From Verrucomicrobiota bacterium (lineage in GTDB: Bacteria > Verrucomicrobiota > Verrucomicrobiia > Opitutales > Opitutaceae), in the NCBI GenBank assembly GCA_023446865.1, contig JAEXPL010000014.1:1-12574 (forward strand): DNA of 12,574 nucleotides, in the 5' to 3' direction. The notes under the pieces are model-generated. The model was not told the DNA's origin and did no database searches. It saw nothing but the letters and a program-made list of their open reading frames with translations. Made by a program: the position numbers and the translations under genes. Below, one piece after another: positions 7,231 through 12,574 of the stretch. How positions within the stretch are numbered: the stretch's first letter is position 1; every line of letters begins with the position of its first letter.

Positions 7231-8012
7231 CAGCGTTTGAGGTTATTGATCTCCTGGAGCATCGCATCCGAAGTCTGGATGGCCTTGCTGTTGATCTCGT
7301 AGGCTCGCTGGGCAATGATCATGTTCACCATCTCGCTCACGACATTGACGTTGGAGCCTTCGAGGTAGCCTTGGACGAGCTTGCCGTAGCCCTGCTCGCC
7401 GGGATTGCCCAGTTCGGGGGTGCCGCTGGCGGCGGTCTCGAGGTAGAGGTTGCCGCCGGCGTTCTCGAGACCGGTGGCGTTGGCGAAGCGCACCAGCTGG
7501 ATCTTGAAGCTCGTGGTGCCGGTGGCGGTCTGCACCGTGACATCGCCGCTCTGCGACACCGAGATGTTCGTCGCCCCGTTCGGGATCGGCTGGAAACCGC
7601 TCAGGACGGGCAGGCCGTCGTTGGTCACCACCTGGCCGGTCGCCGTCACCTTGAACGAGCCGTCGCGCGTGTAAGCGCTGGTGCCATCGGGGCGCTGCAC
7701 CTCGTAGAAGCCGTCGCCCTGGATGGCGAGGTCGAGCCGCTCGCCCGTCTCGGAAAGCTGCCCCTGGGTGAAGATCTTCGCGGTCGAGACCACGCGGGAG
7801 CCGGCGCCGACCTGGGTTCCGGAAGGCACGAGATTGCCCGCGCCCCCGTCGGCCCCGGCCGGCCGGTTCTGCTGATAGAGCAGATCCTGGAACTCGATCT
7901 TGGACTTCTTGAACCCCGTGGTGTTCACGTTCGCGAGATTGTTCGCGATCGTGTCGAGGTTGAGCTGCTGGGCCTGCATGCCCGTGGCGGACGAATAGAG
8001 GGCGACATTCAT
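7230..8012 (-). CDS. flgG: Distal rod protein FlgG
   Basis: Main subunit of the distal rod, the drive shaft through the P- and L-rings. The 260 residues equal the Salmonella length. The N-terminus has the rod motif LDTIANNLANVNTTGFKKSK (19-38). The FlgG-specific segment follows, with YQQNRPAG and LVPSGTQVGAGSRVVST; this segment separates FlgG from hook protein. The C-terminus carries EGSNVNVVSEMVNMIIAQRA and ends AIQTSDAMLQEINNLKR. The ATG at 8010-8012 is fixed by the conserved start. No Shine-Dalgarno is visible in the 25 bp before it. It is preceded by a 216-bp gap containing two dyads, so it may have its own promoter or the transcript may be processed here. Confidence 0.97.
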   Translation of the reverse strand: MNVALYSSATGMQAQQLNLDTIANNLANVNTTGFKKSKIEFQDLLYQQNRPAGADGGAGNLVPSGTQVGAGSRVVSTAKIFTQGQLSETGERLDLAIQGDGFYEVQRPDGTSAYTRDGSFKVTATGQVVTNDGLPVLSGFQPIPNGATNISVSQSGDVTVQTATGTTSFKIQLVRFANATGLENAGGNLYLETAASGTPELGNPGEQGYGKLVQGYLEGSNVNVVSEMVNMIIAQRAYEINSKAIQTSDAMLQEINNLKR

Positions 8013-8136
8013 GCGCGGAAGTGTTCAGGAGTTGGGCACATGGGTTCAGCGCCGTCCCCGCCCCCGGCCGACGCGGCCACGGTGGGCGGTGCCGGGGCGA
8101 AGCCGGTATTCGGGCAGCAGCAGGCAGCACAGCCGG

Positions 8137-8153
8137 TGCGACGGCTCGTCGCA
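8137..8153. repeat. 7-bp perfect inverted repeat in the flgF-flgG gap
   Basis: tgcgacg / cgtcgca, separated by the 3-nt loop gct. It sits about 125 bp before the flgG start. It could fold as an RNA hairpin or serve as an operator; nothing distinguishes the two. Confidence 0.4.
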
Positions 8154-8182
8154 GCGGGCCGGCGGGATGGGACTCAAGGGGG

Positions 8183-8217
8183 CGAACCGGGATGGCATCA
8201 TGATGGGCGGAGGTTCG
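8183..8217. repeat. Nested dyad just past the flgF stop
   Basis: Outer arms cgaacc (8183-8188) and ggttcg (8212-8217) surround a 10-bp perfect palindrome catcatgatg (8196-8205), nearly on the same centre. It begins 12 bp past the flgF stop. No T tract follows on the minus strand. It may be a 3' hairpin, a processing site or a protein-binding site; function is unknown. Confidence 0.45.
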
Positions 8218-8228
8218 GGGCGCGCGGC

Positions 8229-8969
8229 TCAGCCGACCGCACGGATGGTCTTGTCGAGGATGTCGTCGCGCGAAGTGATCACCTTCTGCGCCGCCTCGTA
8301 CGCCCGGGTGATCTGGATGAGATTCACCATCTCGCCGACGGGCTGGACATTGCTCGTCTCAAGCGCGCCCTGCATGAGTTCGGGAACTTCCACGGTCTGC
8401 GGGAGCTGGCCATTGGCAGCGAACAGACCGCCGGCCAGCGGGACGAGCGCCTGGGGGTTGTCGAACCGTTGCACGGTCAACCGGCCGATCTGCCGGCCGT
8501 CCTGGGACAGGGTGCCATCGGGCGCGATCGCCAACGGGCCACCTTCCGGCAGCAGCTGGATCGGCGCCCCGCCCTCGCCCAGCAGCAGGTTGCCCTGGGT
8601 ATCGACGAGCGTCCGGTCGGTGTTCGTATAAAAGCTTCCGGCACGCGTGTAGGCCCGGTTGCCATCGGTGGTCTGCACCTCGAAAAACCCCTCGCCGCGG
8701 ATCGCCACATCCAGGTCGCGCCCGGTGCCGACGAACTGCCCGGGCTGGAAACTGATGGAGACCCGGCTGGAGGGAAACATCACGGGGCGGCCCGCCTGCG
8801 CACCGCTGGTTCCGGCGGACGGCATGACTCCAGCGCCCTGCATCGAGAACTCCACCTCACGCTTGCGAAAGCCCGGAGAGGCACTGGCGGCAATATTGTG
8901 CGACGTCGCCTCCTGCCAGCGCTCCATCGCGCCCAATGCAGCTGCTCCGAGGTAGAGACCGAGGTTCAT
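8229..8969 (-). CDS. flgF: Proximal rod protein FlgF
   Basis: Rod subunit of the flagellar basal body between the inner rod proteins and FlgG. The 246-residue protein is close to the usual 251. RDLDVAIRGEGFFEVQT and the following R-A-Y-T-R-A-G-S-F match the conserved mid-region shared with FlgG. The C-terminus ALETSNVQPVGEMVNLIQIT, with R-A-Y-E-A-A-Q-K-V, is the typical rod end. The N-terminal rod motif is degenerate: SHNIAASASPGFRKRE (23-38) instead of the usual N-N-L-A-N-x-x-T-x-G-F-K. That degeneracy, the absence of the FlgG insert and the position before flgG favour FlgF over a second FlgG. I chose ATG 8967-8969 because MNLGLYLGAAALGAM aligns with the family start; upstream in-frame sequence to 9119 is Arg-rich and unlike the family. 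Confidence 0.9.
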   Translation of the reverse strand: MNLGLYLGAAALGAMERWQEATSHNIAASASPGFRKREVEFSMQGAGVMPSAGTSGAQAGRPVMFPSSRVSISFQPGQFVGTGRDLDVAIRGEGFFEVQTTDGNRAYTRAGSFYTNTDRTLVDTQGNLLLGEGGAPIQLLPEGGPLAIAPDGTLSQDGRQIGRLTVQRFDNPQALVPLAGGLFAANGQLPQTVEVPELMQGALETSNVQPVGEMVNLIQITRAYEAAQKVITSRDDILDKTIRAVG

Positions 8970-8982
8970 TGGGCCCCGGAAT

Positions 8983-8998
8983 TGCAGTCCTTGTGCCA
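8983..8998 (-). promoter_or_regulatory. Sigma-54 (RpoN) -24/-12-like promoter upstream of flgF
   Basis: On the minus strand TGGCAC (8998-8993) is followed by a 5-nt spacer AAGGA and CTGCA (8987-8983). The invariant GG and GC are 10 nt apart, the canonical -24/-12 spacing, and only one core base (C for T in TTGCA) departs from the consensus. Rod genes are sigma-54-dependent in many bacteria. The predicted start would be only about 4 nt before the flgF ATG, giving an almost leaderless mRNA, which is unusual and lowers confidence. The remaining part of the 292-bp gap (8970-9261) shows no gene and no sigma-28 box. Confidence 0.45.
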
Positions 8999-9261
8999 GA
9001 GTCTTTTCTCCCTCTCCTCCAGCGCGTTGCGCCGAAGCCTCGCGCGACGAGGGCAAACTCTGCCATCTGCCGCGGGCAGCTTGTGCCGCCACCGTGCAGC
9101 GCAGGGATGTCCCCCGCACCGCCCACCCACGGCGGACGTCGTCACTTCACGAATGGTTCGGCCCACCACCCAGCCCATGGTCGAACGGCGGGCGGCCGCA
9201 TCCGCTTCCCCGGCGCCCCACAAACCAGCGCGTCCGGCGGGACCGCGGAGATTGGCGCGCC

Positions 9262-9513
9262 TCAGCGGGGGCCGGGGCCGTAGGCGCAAAGAATCTCGAT
9301 CTTCTCCCCGCAGCGGCAGGTGACGATGAGCTTCGTCACGCGGTCGCCCTCCTTGATCGCCTCGACCGAGACCTCATGCCCGCTCGTCGGGCCGGCCGCC
9401 CCGGGCATGGCACCGAGCAACGCCGCATCAAACACCGGCGGAGCACTCGCTGACCTCGGGGTCGATCCGGACGGGGACGCAACACGGGGGCGGTTCTGGA
9501 GGAAATCTTTCAC
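9262..9513 (-). CDS. Small cysteine-containing protein of unknown function
   Basis: An 83-residue protein read from GTG (9511-9513), 6 bp after the motB stop and on the same strand. I do not recognise the family. The first 45 residues are Pro/Ser/Ala/Gly-rich and probably disordered. The second half looks folded: HEVSVEAIKEGDRVTKLIVT (46-65) followed by C-R-C-G-E-K-I-E-I-L-C (66-76), a CxC plus a third Cys, with strand-like alternation around it. This could be half of a metal site completed by dimerisation, or a redox motif. There is no signal peptide or membrane segment. The tight spacing to motB and a clear change in composition between the halves support a real gene, but there is no functional evidence. 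Confidence 0.7.
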   Translation of the reverse strand: MKDFLQNRPRVASPSGSTPRSASAPPVFDAALLGAMPGAAGPTSGHEVSVEAIKEGDRVTKLIVTCRCGEKIEILCAYGPGPR

Positions 9514-9519
9514 GGGAAA

Positions 9520-10320
9520 TCAGTGGGGAAGCTCCGGTGACGGCGCCTTCTCGGAAGGTGGGCGGTCGGGCAGGCGGTCGCGATCGTCCGAGGGCCGTTT
9601 ATCCATCGAGAGGCTCATGACGATTCTTTGGTTACGCGGTGCATCCGGTTGTAGGCCGGGCAGCGGTCGGGTGGAACCCAAGCCGCTCAAGCGATCGAAC
9701 CGGGAGGAATCGACGGCGTAGTAGGTCAAGGCACGACGCACCGCCTGCACCTGATCGGTCGACAGATCCCAGTCCGTATAGCCTTCCTTGGGGCTGACCA
9801 TGCCGGCACGGACGTGTCCCTCGATCACCACGCGAAACTGCTGCCGGTCGATCAGCCACGCGAGATTCTGCATCATCATGTTGCCCCAGTCGGTGAAGTC
9901 CGCCGAGTCGCGCGCGAAGAGCGGCTGCGTGTTGCGATCGAACAGAGTGACGCGCAGACCGTCGCTGGTGACCTCCACCTGCATCGGGTTGTTCGGGTCG
10001 GTCTCGGACACATTGAGCAACCGGTAGAACTCCCGAGCCAGCGCCTGCATCGCGTTGAAATCGATGGCCGACGCCTTGCTGCCCGAGCCGTCGCTGTCGG
10101 CACCGCGCGGCACGGCGTTGGACTCGAAGGGCAACACACCGCTGGTGTTGTCGAGCGGCGAGTTGAACGGGCTCTGGAAATACTGCGAGGTGGCGATGAG
10201 GATCTCCTGGTCCTGCGACGAGATCCACAGCACGAGAAACAGCGCCATCATGGCCGTCATGAAGTCCGCAAACGCGACCTTCCATGCGCCGCCGTGGTGA
10301 GCATCTTTTTTCTTCGCCAT
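9520..10320 (-). CDS. motB: Flagellar motor stator protein MotB
   Basis: Stator subunit that with MotA conducts ions and anchors to peptidoglycan. The 266-residue protein has a short Lys/His-rich cytoplasmic start, then one transmembrane helix (about 13-33) containing the ion-binding Asp at 19 in AFADFMTAMMALFLVLW, equivalent to E. coli D32. A plug/linker region (35-85) follows, then an OmpA-like peptidoglycan-binding domain (about 118-238) with VVIEGHV (164-170), TDWDLSTDQVQAVRRAL (182-198) and the NQRIVMSLSM end. The usual G-H-T-D is G-H-V-R here. A Pro/Asp/Arg-rich tail closes the protein. The ATG at 10318-10320 has a GGAGG 8 nt upstream. It lies 24 bp after motA. The coupling ion cannot be settled from sequence, though the helix resembles proton-type MotB. 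Confidence 0.96.
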   Translation of the reverse strand: MAKKKDAHHGGAWKVAFADFMTAMMALFLVLWISSQDQEILIATSQYFQSPFNSPLDNTSGVLPFESNAVPRGADSDGSGSKASAIDFNAMQALAREFYRLLNVSETDPNNPMQVEVTSDGLRVTLFDRNTQPLFARDSADFTDWGNMMMQNLAWLIDRQQFRVVIEGHVRAGMVSPKEGYTDWDLSTDQVQAVRRALTYYAVDSSRFDRLSGLGSTRPLPGLQPDAPRNQRIVMSLSMDKRPSDDRDRLPDRPPSEKAPSPELPH

Positions 10321-10344
10321 GGCTGGGTCCTCCGTGGCGCGGCC

Positions 10345-11208
10345 TCACTTGGCCGGCGGCATGCCCTTGAGGATCGCCTCGAGTTCGTCGGCACCGGGCT
10401 GCACCGTGCTGTCGAGCGAGCGGCGCGCCACCTCCACGGCCATGAGCGGGGCCAGCCCCTTCGCGAAACCGGAGACGGCCTGGAGGATGCAGCGGAAATA
10501 TTTGTCGTCGTTGGCGTTGCTGTGCTTGATGCGCGCCGCCATCGGGTTGATCAGGCCATACGCGAAGAACACGCCGAGGAAGGTGCCGGTGAGGGCCGCA
10601 GCGACCTTCTCGCCCACCTTTTCGGGCCCCTCGGAGATGGCGGCCATCGTATTGATGATGCCGAGCACCGCAGCCACGATGCCCACGCCCGGCAGCGAGT
10701 CGCCGATGAGCTGCAGGAGGTGCACGGGCTCGTCGGCCTCGTTGGCCTTGGCATCAAGCTCCACCTCAAGCAGCGCCTCTAGCTGGTCGGGCTTGATCTT
10801 GCCATCGACCACCGGCCGCAGGCCGTTGCAGAGGAACTCCACCCGCTCGGAATGGTGGATGAAACTGTGGTACTTCGTGAAGATCGTGCTCTTGTCCGGC
10901 TCGAGGATGTGAGCCTCCAGGGCGATGAGACCGCTGCGGCGCCCGAGCAGGAAGATCTCGTAGAGGAGCTTGAGCAGATCCATGTACTCCTCCTTGCCGG
11001 AGTGCCCCCCGGACATCGCGCCCTTGATCTTCGCCATCGTGCTCTTGATCACATGGCCGGGGCTGGAGATCACCATGATGCCCACGGCGATGCCGCCGAT
11101 GACGATGAACTCCGAGAGGTGCAGCAGCAGGACCGGTTGGCCGCCGGCGTACATGAAGCCGCCCAGCGTGGCCACGAACACGATCAGCACTCCGACCAGC
11201 AGCATCAT
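10345..11208 (-). CDS. motA: Flagellar motor stator protein MotA
   Basis: Stator subunit that transmits torque to FliG. The 287-residue protein has four predicted membrane helices (about 2-22, 32-49, 171-191, 203-224) and a large cytoplasmic loop between helices 2 and 3. Key residues fall at the same numbers as in E. coli: R90 and E98 of the FliG-contact face (LGRRSGLIALE), P173 in LPGVGIVAAVLG, and P222 in GLINPMA. VGEKVAAALTGTFLGVFFAYG (198-218) is the classic helix-4 block. The ATG at 11206-11208, with a second ATG just after it, has a GGAG 8 nt upstream that overlaps the fliA end region. It lies 15 bp after fliA and 24 bp before motB, so the three are very likely co-transcribed. Confidence 0.97.
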   Translation of the reverse strand: MMLLVGVLIVFVATLGGFMYAGGQPVLLLHLSEFIVIGGIAVGIMVISSPGHVIKSTMAKIKGAMSGGHSGKEEYMDLLKLLYEIFLLGRRSGLIALEAHILEPDKSTIFTKYHSFIHHSERVEFLCNGLRPVVDGKIKPDQLEALLEVELDAKANEADEPVHLLQLIGDSLPGVGIVAAVLGIINTMAAISEGPEKVGEKVAAALTGTFLGVFFAYGLINPMAARIKHSNANDDKYFRCILQAVSGFAKGLAPLMAVEVARRSLDSTVQPGADELEAILKGMPPAK

Positions 11209-11223
11209 GGGGGTCGGCTCCGC

Positions 11224-12054
11224 TTATTGCTCCCGCACGCGTTGGATGTAGCCGCGCAACCCGATGATGGTCTGGGCGTGGATCTGGCAAATGCGAGATT
11301 CGGTGAGGCTGAAAACGGAGGCGATTTCCGCCAGCCGCATGTTTTCGTGGTAGTACATCGCGAGGATCTTGCGCGGTATATCGGGCAGTTGCCGGATTCT
11401 TTGAGCGACAAGTTCCTGCAATTCGCGGCGTTCCATGTCGTCGCGGGCGAGCACATCGGTGTCATCGGCGATGATCTCGTGCAAACTCGCTCGCTCGCCA
11501 CCTTCGTCCTCCGGCGACTGGTCGAGGGCGAGGAAACAGGCCGGTTTGGCCTCCTCGAGCCATTTCGCGTACTCCTTGGCGGAGATGCCGAGCACCTTGC
11601 GCACCTCCTCGTCGGTCGCCGGCCGGCCGTTCTTCTGCTCAATCTCGGCGATGACCTCCTTGATCCGGCGCGCCTTTGCCCGCGCACGGCGGGGACGCCA
11701 GTCGAGCCGGCGGAGCTCGTCCAACACCGAACCGCGGATGCGCCGGCTGGCGTAGGCGGCGAAGGTGTTGTTCTGCTTCGGGTCGTAGTTCTTCACCGCC
11801 GCGATCAGCCCGAGGATGCCGACACTGTACAGATCCTCGGCCTCGATATGCGGCGGCAGGTTGATGCGGATCCGGTCGACGACCGAACGGACCAGCGGCA
11901 GATAACGCTCCGTGAGCGCCTTCTCATCGAGCGAGCTGCTCTCGACTCCCTGGTAGGTGCGCCAGACGGCGGCGGCGGCGGATTTCGGCGGCAAGGCGGA
12001 AGCCGGGGCGGCGGGCGGCGGCGATTTCTTCGCAGGACCTGGGGCGGTTTTCAT
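11224..12054 (-). CDS. fliA: Flagellar RNA polymerase sigma factor FliA (sigma-28/WhiG family)
   Basis: Directs RNA polymerase to late flagellar promoters. The 276-residue protein has region 2 at about 46-117: LVRSVVDRIRINLPPHIEAE, then DLYSVGILGLIAAVKNYDP, FAAYASRRIRGSVLDELR and the family mark DWRPRRARAKARRI (118-131). Region 3 spans about 122-190, and region 4 about 214-270, with a helix-turn-helix in MRLAEIASVFSLTESRICQIHA. Residues 1-30 are an Ala/Pro/Lys-rich extension not typical of enteric FliA (239 residues), encoded partly by a run of GCC codons. It lies 14 bp after the small membrane protein gene and 15 bp before motA. Placing fliA directly before motA-motB is common in non-enteric flagellar clusters. 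No flgM anti-sigma gene is in the window. Confidence 0.95.
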   Translation of the reverse strand: MKTAPGPAKKSPPPAAPASALPPKSAAAAVWRTYQGVESSSLDEKALTERYLPLVRSVVDRIRINLPPHIEAEDLYSVGILGLIAAVKNYDPKQNNTFAAYASRRIRGSVLDELRRLDWRPRRARAKARRIKEVIAEIEQKNGRPATDEEVRKVLGISAKEYAKWLEEAKPACFLALDQSPEDEGGERASLHEIIADDTDVLARDDMERRELQELVAQRIRQLPDIPRKILAMYYHENMRLAEIASVFSLTESRICQIHAQTIIGLRGYIQRVREQ

Positions 12055-12068
12055 GATTCAGACGCGGT

Positions 12069-12338
12069 TCAGGGTTGGGCAGGGGTACCGGACGGCGCAG
12101 CAGCGGCTTCCTCGTCGCGCTTTGCCGCTTGGGCGGCCGCCTGCTGGCGGCGTTGGTGGGCAGCCTCGACAAAGGCCTTGATCACCACCGACCAGAACCA
12201 CCGGAAAAGGAAGGCAGCGACCAAGCAGCTGATCGCCGCATCGCGGAACACGATCTCCCCCGGACGATCGGCCAGAAAACCGGCCAACGCCGCAAGGGTG
12301 AACCCGACGAAACCGCCGATGAGAAAGGCGTAGCGCAT
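12069..12338 (-). CDS. Small two-helix membrane protein of unknown function
   Basis: An 89-residue protein starting at ATG 12336-12338, 5 bp after the flhF stop and 14 bp before fliA. I do not recognise a family. It has a first hydrophobic helix at about 4-23 (FLIGGFVGFTLAALAGFLA), a short loop with DRPGE, and a second helix at about 33-57 with aromatic residues (FLFRWFWS). A charged, Ala/Gln/Arg/Glu-rich cytoplasmic tail of about 30 residues (HQRRQQAAAQAAKRDEE) may form a helix. A longer in-frame start at 12396-12398 would overlap flhF and add 20 Arg/Pro-rich residues; I prefer the shorter form. In many flagellar operons flhG occupies this slot between flhF and fliA. It has no P-loop, so it is not FlhG. 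Confidence 0.75.
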   Translation of the reverse strand: MRYAFLIGGFVGFTLAALAGFLADRPGEIVFRDAAISCLVAAFLFRWFWSVVIKAFVEAAHQRRQQAAAQAAKRDEEAAAAPSGTPAQP

Positions 12339-12343
12339 GGGCG

Positions 12344-12574
12344 TCAGTTCCACGGGAATGTCCGGCGCAGGACTGCGCCGATGACATCGGTTTCGCATTC
12401 ATCGGTGAGACTCGGACCGAGCGTCACCATCAACGGCGCCAGGGGCGCCTCAATGAGGTAGTCCCAGAGCTTGCCCCACTGGGGCAGCTCGTCGAGCTGG
12501 GTGAAAACCACATGAGTGCAGCCCAGCTCCTGACCGGCCGCACAGGCCGACCGCAGCACCGCGCTGTCCAGCAG
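12344..12574 (-). CDS. flhF: Flagellar SRP-type GTPase FlhF, C-terminal end (partial)
   Basis: Only the last 76 codons are inside the window; the 5' part lies beyond the right edge. FlhF places new flagella at the pole or other set sites. The visible part is the end of the NG domain: a strand and loop with THVVFTQLDE (residues 20-29 of the visible part), corresponding to the G4 motif region, then LWDYLIEAPLAPLMVTLG, corresponding to the strand before the closing loop. G4 is TQLD instead of the usual TKxD, and the following T-G-Q-x-V-P-x-D block of the family reads TLGPSLTDE. Identity rests on this segment plus its position before fliA and motAB. FtsY or Ffh are less likely because of the context. 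Confidence 0.8.
   Translation of the reverse strand: MLDSAVLRSACAAGQELGCTHVVFTQLDELPQWGKLWDYLIEAPLAPLMVTLGPSLTDECETDVIGAVLRRTFPWN

Noticed and set aside
8970..9119. N-terminal extension of FlgF by 50 residues
   Set aside because: The open frame continues upstream, but the added residues are Arg-rich and unlike the FlgF family, whose start matches the ATG at 8967-8969.
9155..9186. Inverted repeat gttcg/cgaac in the gap before flgF
   Set aside because: Only 5 bp per arm with a loop over 20 nt; expected by chance in DNA of this composition.
9191..9261. GC-rich short palindromes (gcggccgc-like and ggcgcgcc) past the 83-residue gene
   Set aside because: Short self-complementary GC words without stem extension or T tract; no support for a terminator.
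7371..9323. Plus-strand open frame of 650 codons opposite flgG and flgF
   Set aside because: Antisense shadow of well-identified rod genes; the composition is Arg/Gly/His-rich and it crosses both intergenic gaps without an initiation signal.
10852..12333. Plus-strand open frame of 493 codons opposite motA and fliA
   Set aside because: Antisense shadow of motA and fliA, whose conserved residues are unmistakable on the minus strand.
1..12574. CRISPR arrays, tRNA or rRNA genes, insertion sequences, phage or toxin-antitoxin genes
   Set aside because: I saw no spaced direct repeats, no tRNA-like cloverleaf, no transposase motifs and no terminal repeats; the minus strand is almost fully accounted for by flagellar genes and dinB.

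Overview
The window is a single-strand flagellar gene block. Every supported gene lies on the minus strand, so biological order runs from the right edge (12574) to the left edge (1). In transcription order the genes are: the 3' end of flhF; a small two-helix membrane protein; fliA (sigma-28 family); motA; motB; an 83-residue cysteine-containing unknown; flgF; flgG; flgA; flgH; flgI; a single-domain flgJ; a flgN-like chaperone; flgK; and flgL. After a gap of about 300 bp, dinB (DNA polymerase IV) follows.

The DNA is strongly GC-rich. Rod, P-ring and L-ring genes show a Gram-negative envelope with an outer membrane. The gene order, the poor Shine-Dalgarno sites at several starts and the absence of flhG between flhF and fliA suggest a non-proteobacterial didermal bacterium. 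A verrucomicrobial (Opitutaceae-like) origin is my best guess. This is inference from gene content, not from a database match.

Right part (12574-9262): motility control and power. FlhF is an SRP-type GTPase that places the flagellum. FliA is the flagellar sigma factor. MotA and MotB form the stator. Genes are separated by 5-24 bp and look co-transcribed. Two small proteins of unknown function sit among them.

Middle part (9261-4440): the rod and the rings that carry it through the envelope (FlgF, FlgG, FlgA, FlgH, FlgI, FlgJ). A 292-bp gap precedes flgF and holds a good sigma-54 -24/-12-like site. A 216-bp gap between flgF and flgG holds two dyads. From flgG to flgL the genes are separated by at most 30 bp or overlap.

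Left part (4443-1494): FlgN-like chaperone, then its expected clients FlgK and FlgL, which join hook to filament. A perfect 8-bp hairpin lies about 20 bp past flgL. dinB is probably an unrelated neighbour.

Nothing here looks like a wholly new system: the block is a largely standard flagellar operon. The points worth following are the unusual GTP-binding motifs of FlhF, the small membrane protein in the usual flhG position, the cysteine protein between motB and flgF, the sigma-54-like site, and a FlgH without a valid lipobox.
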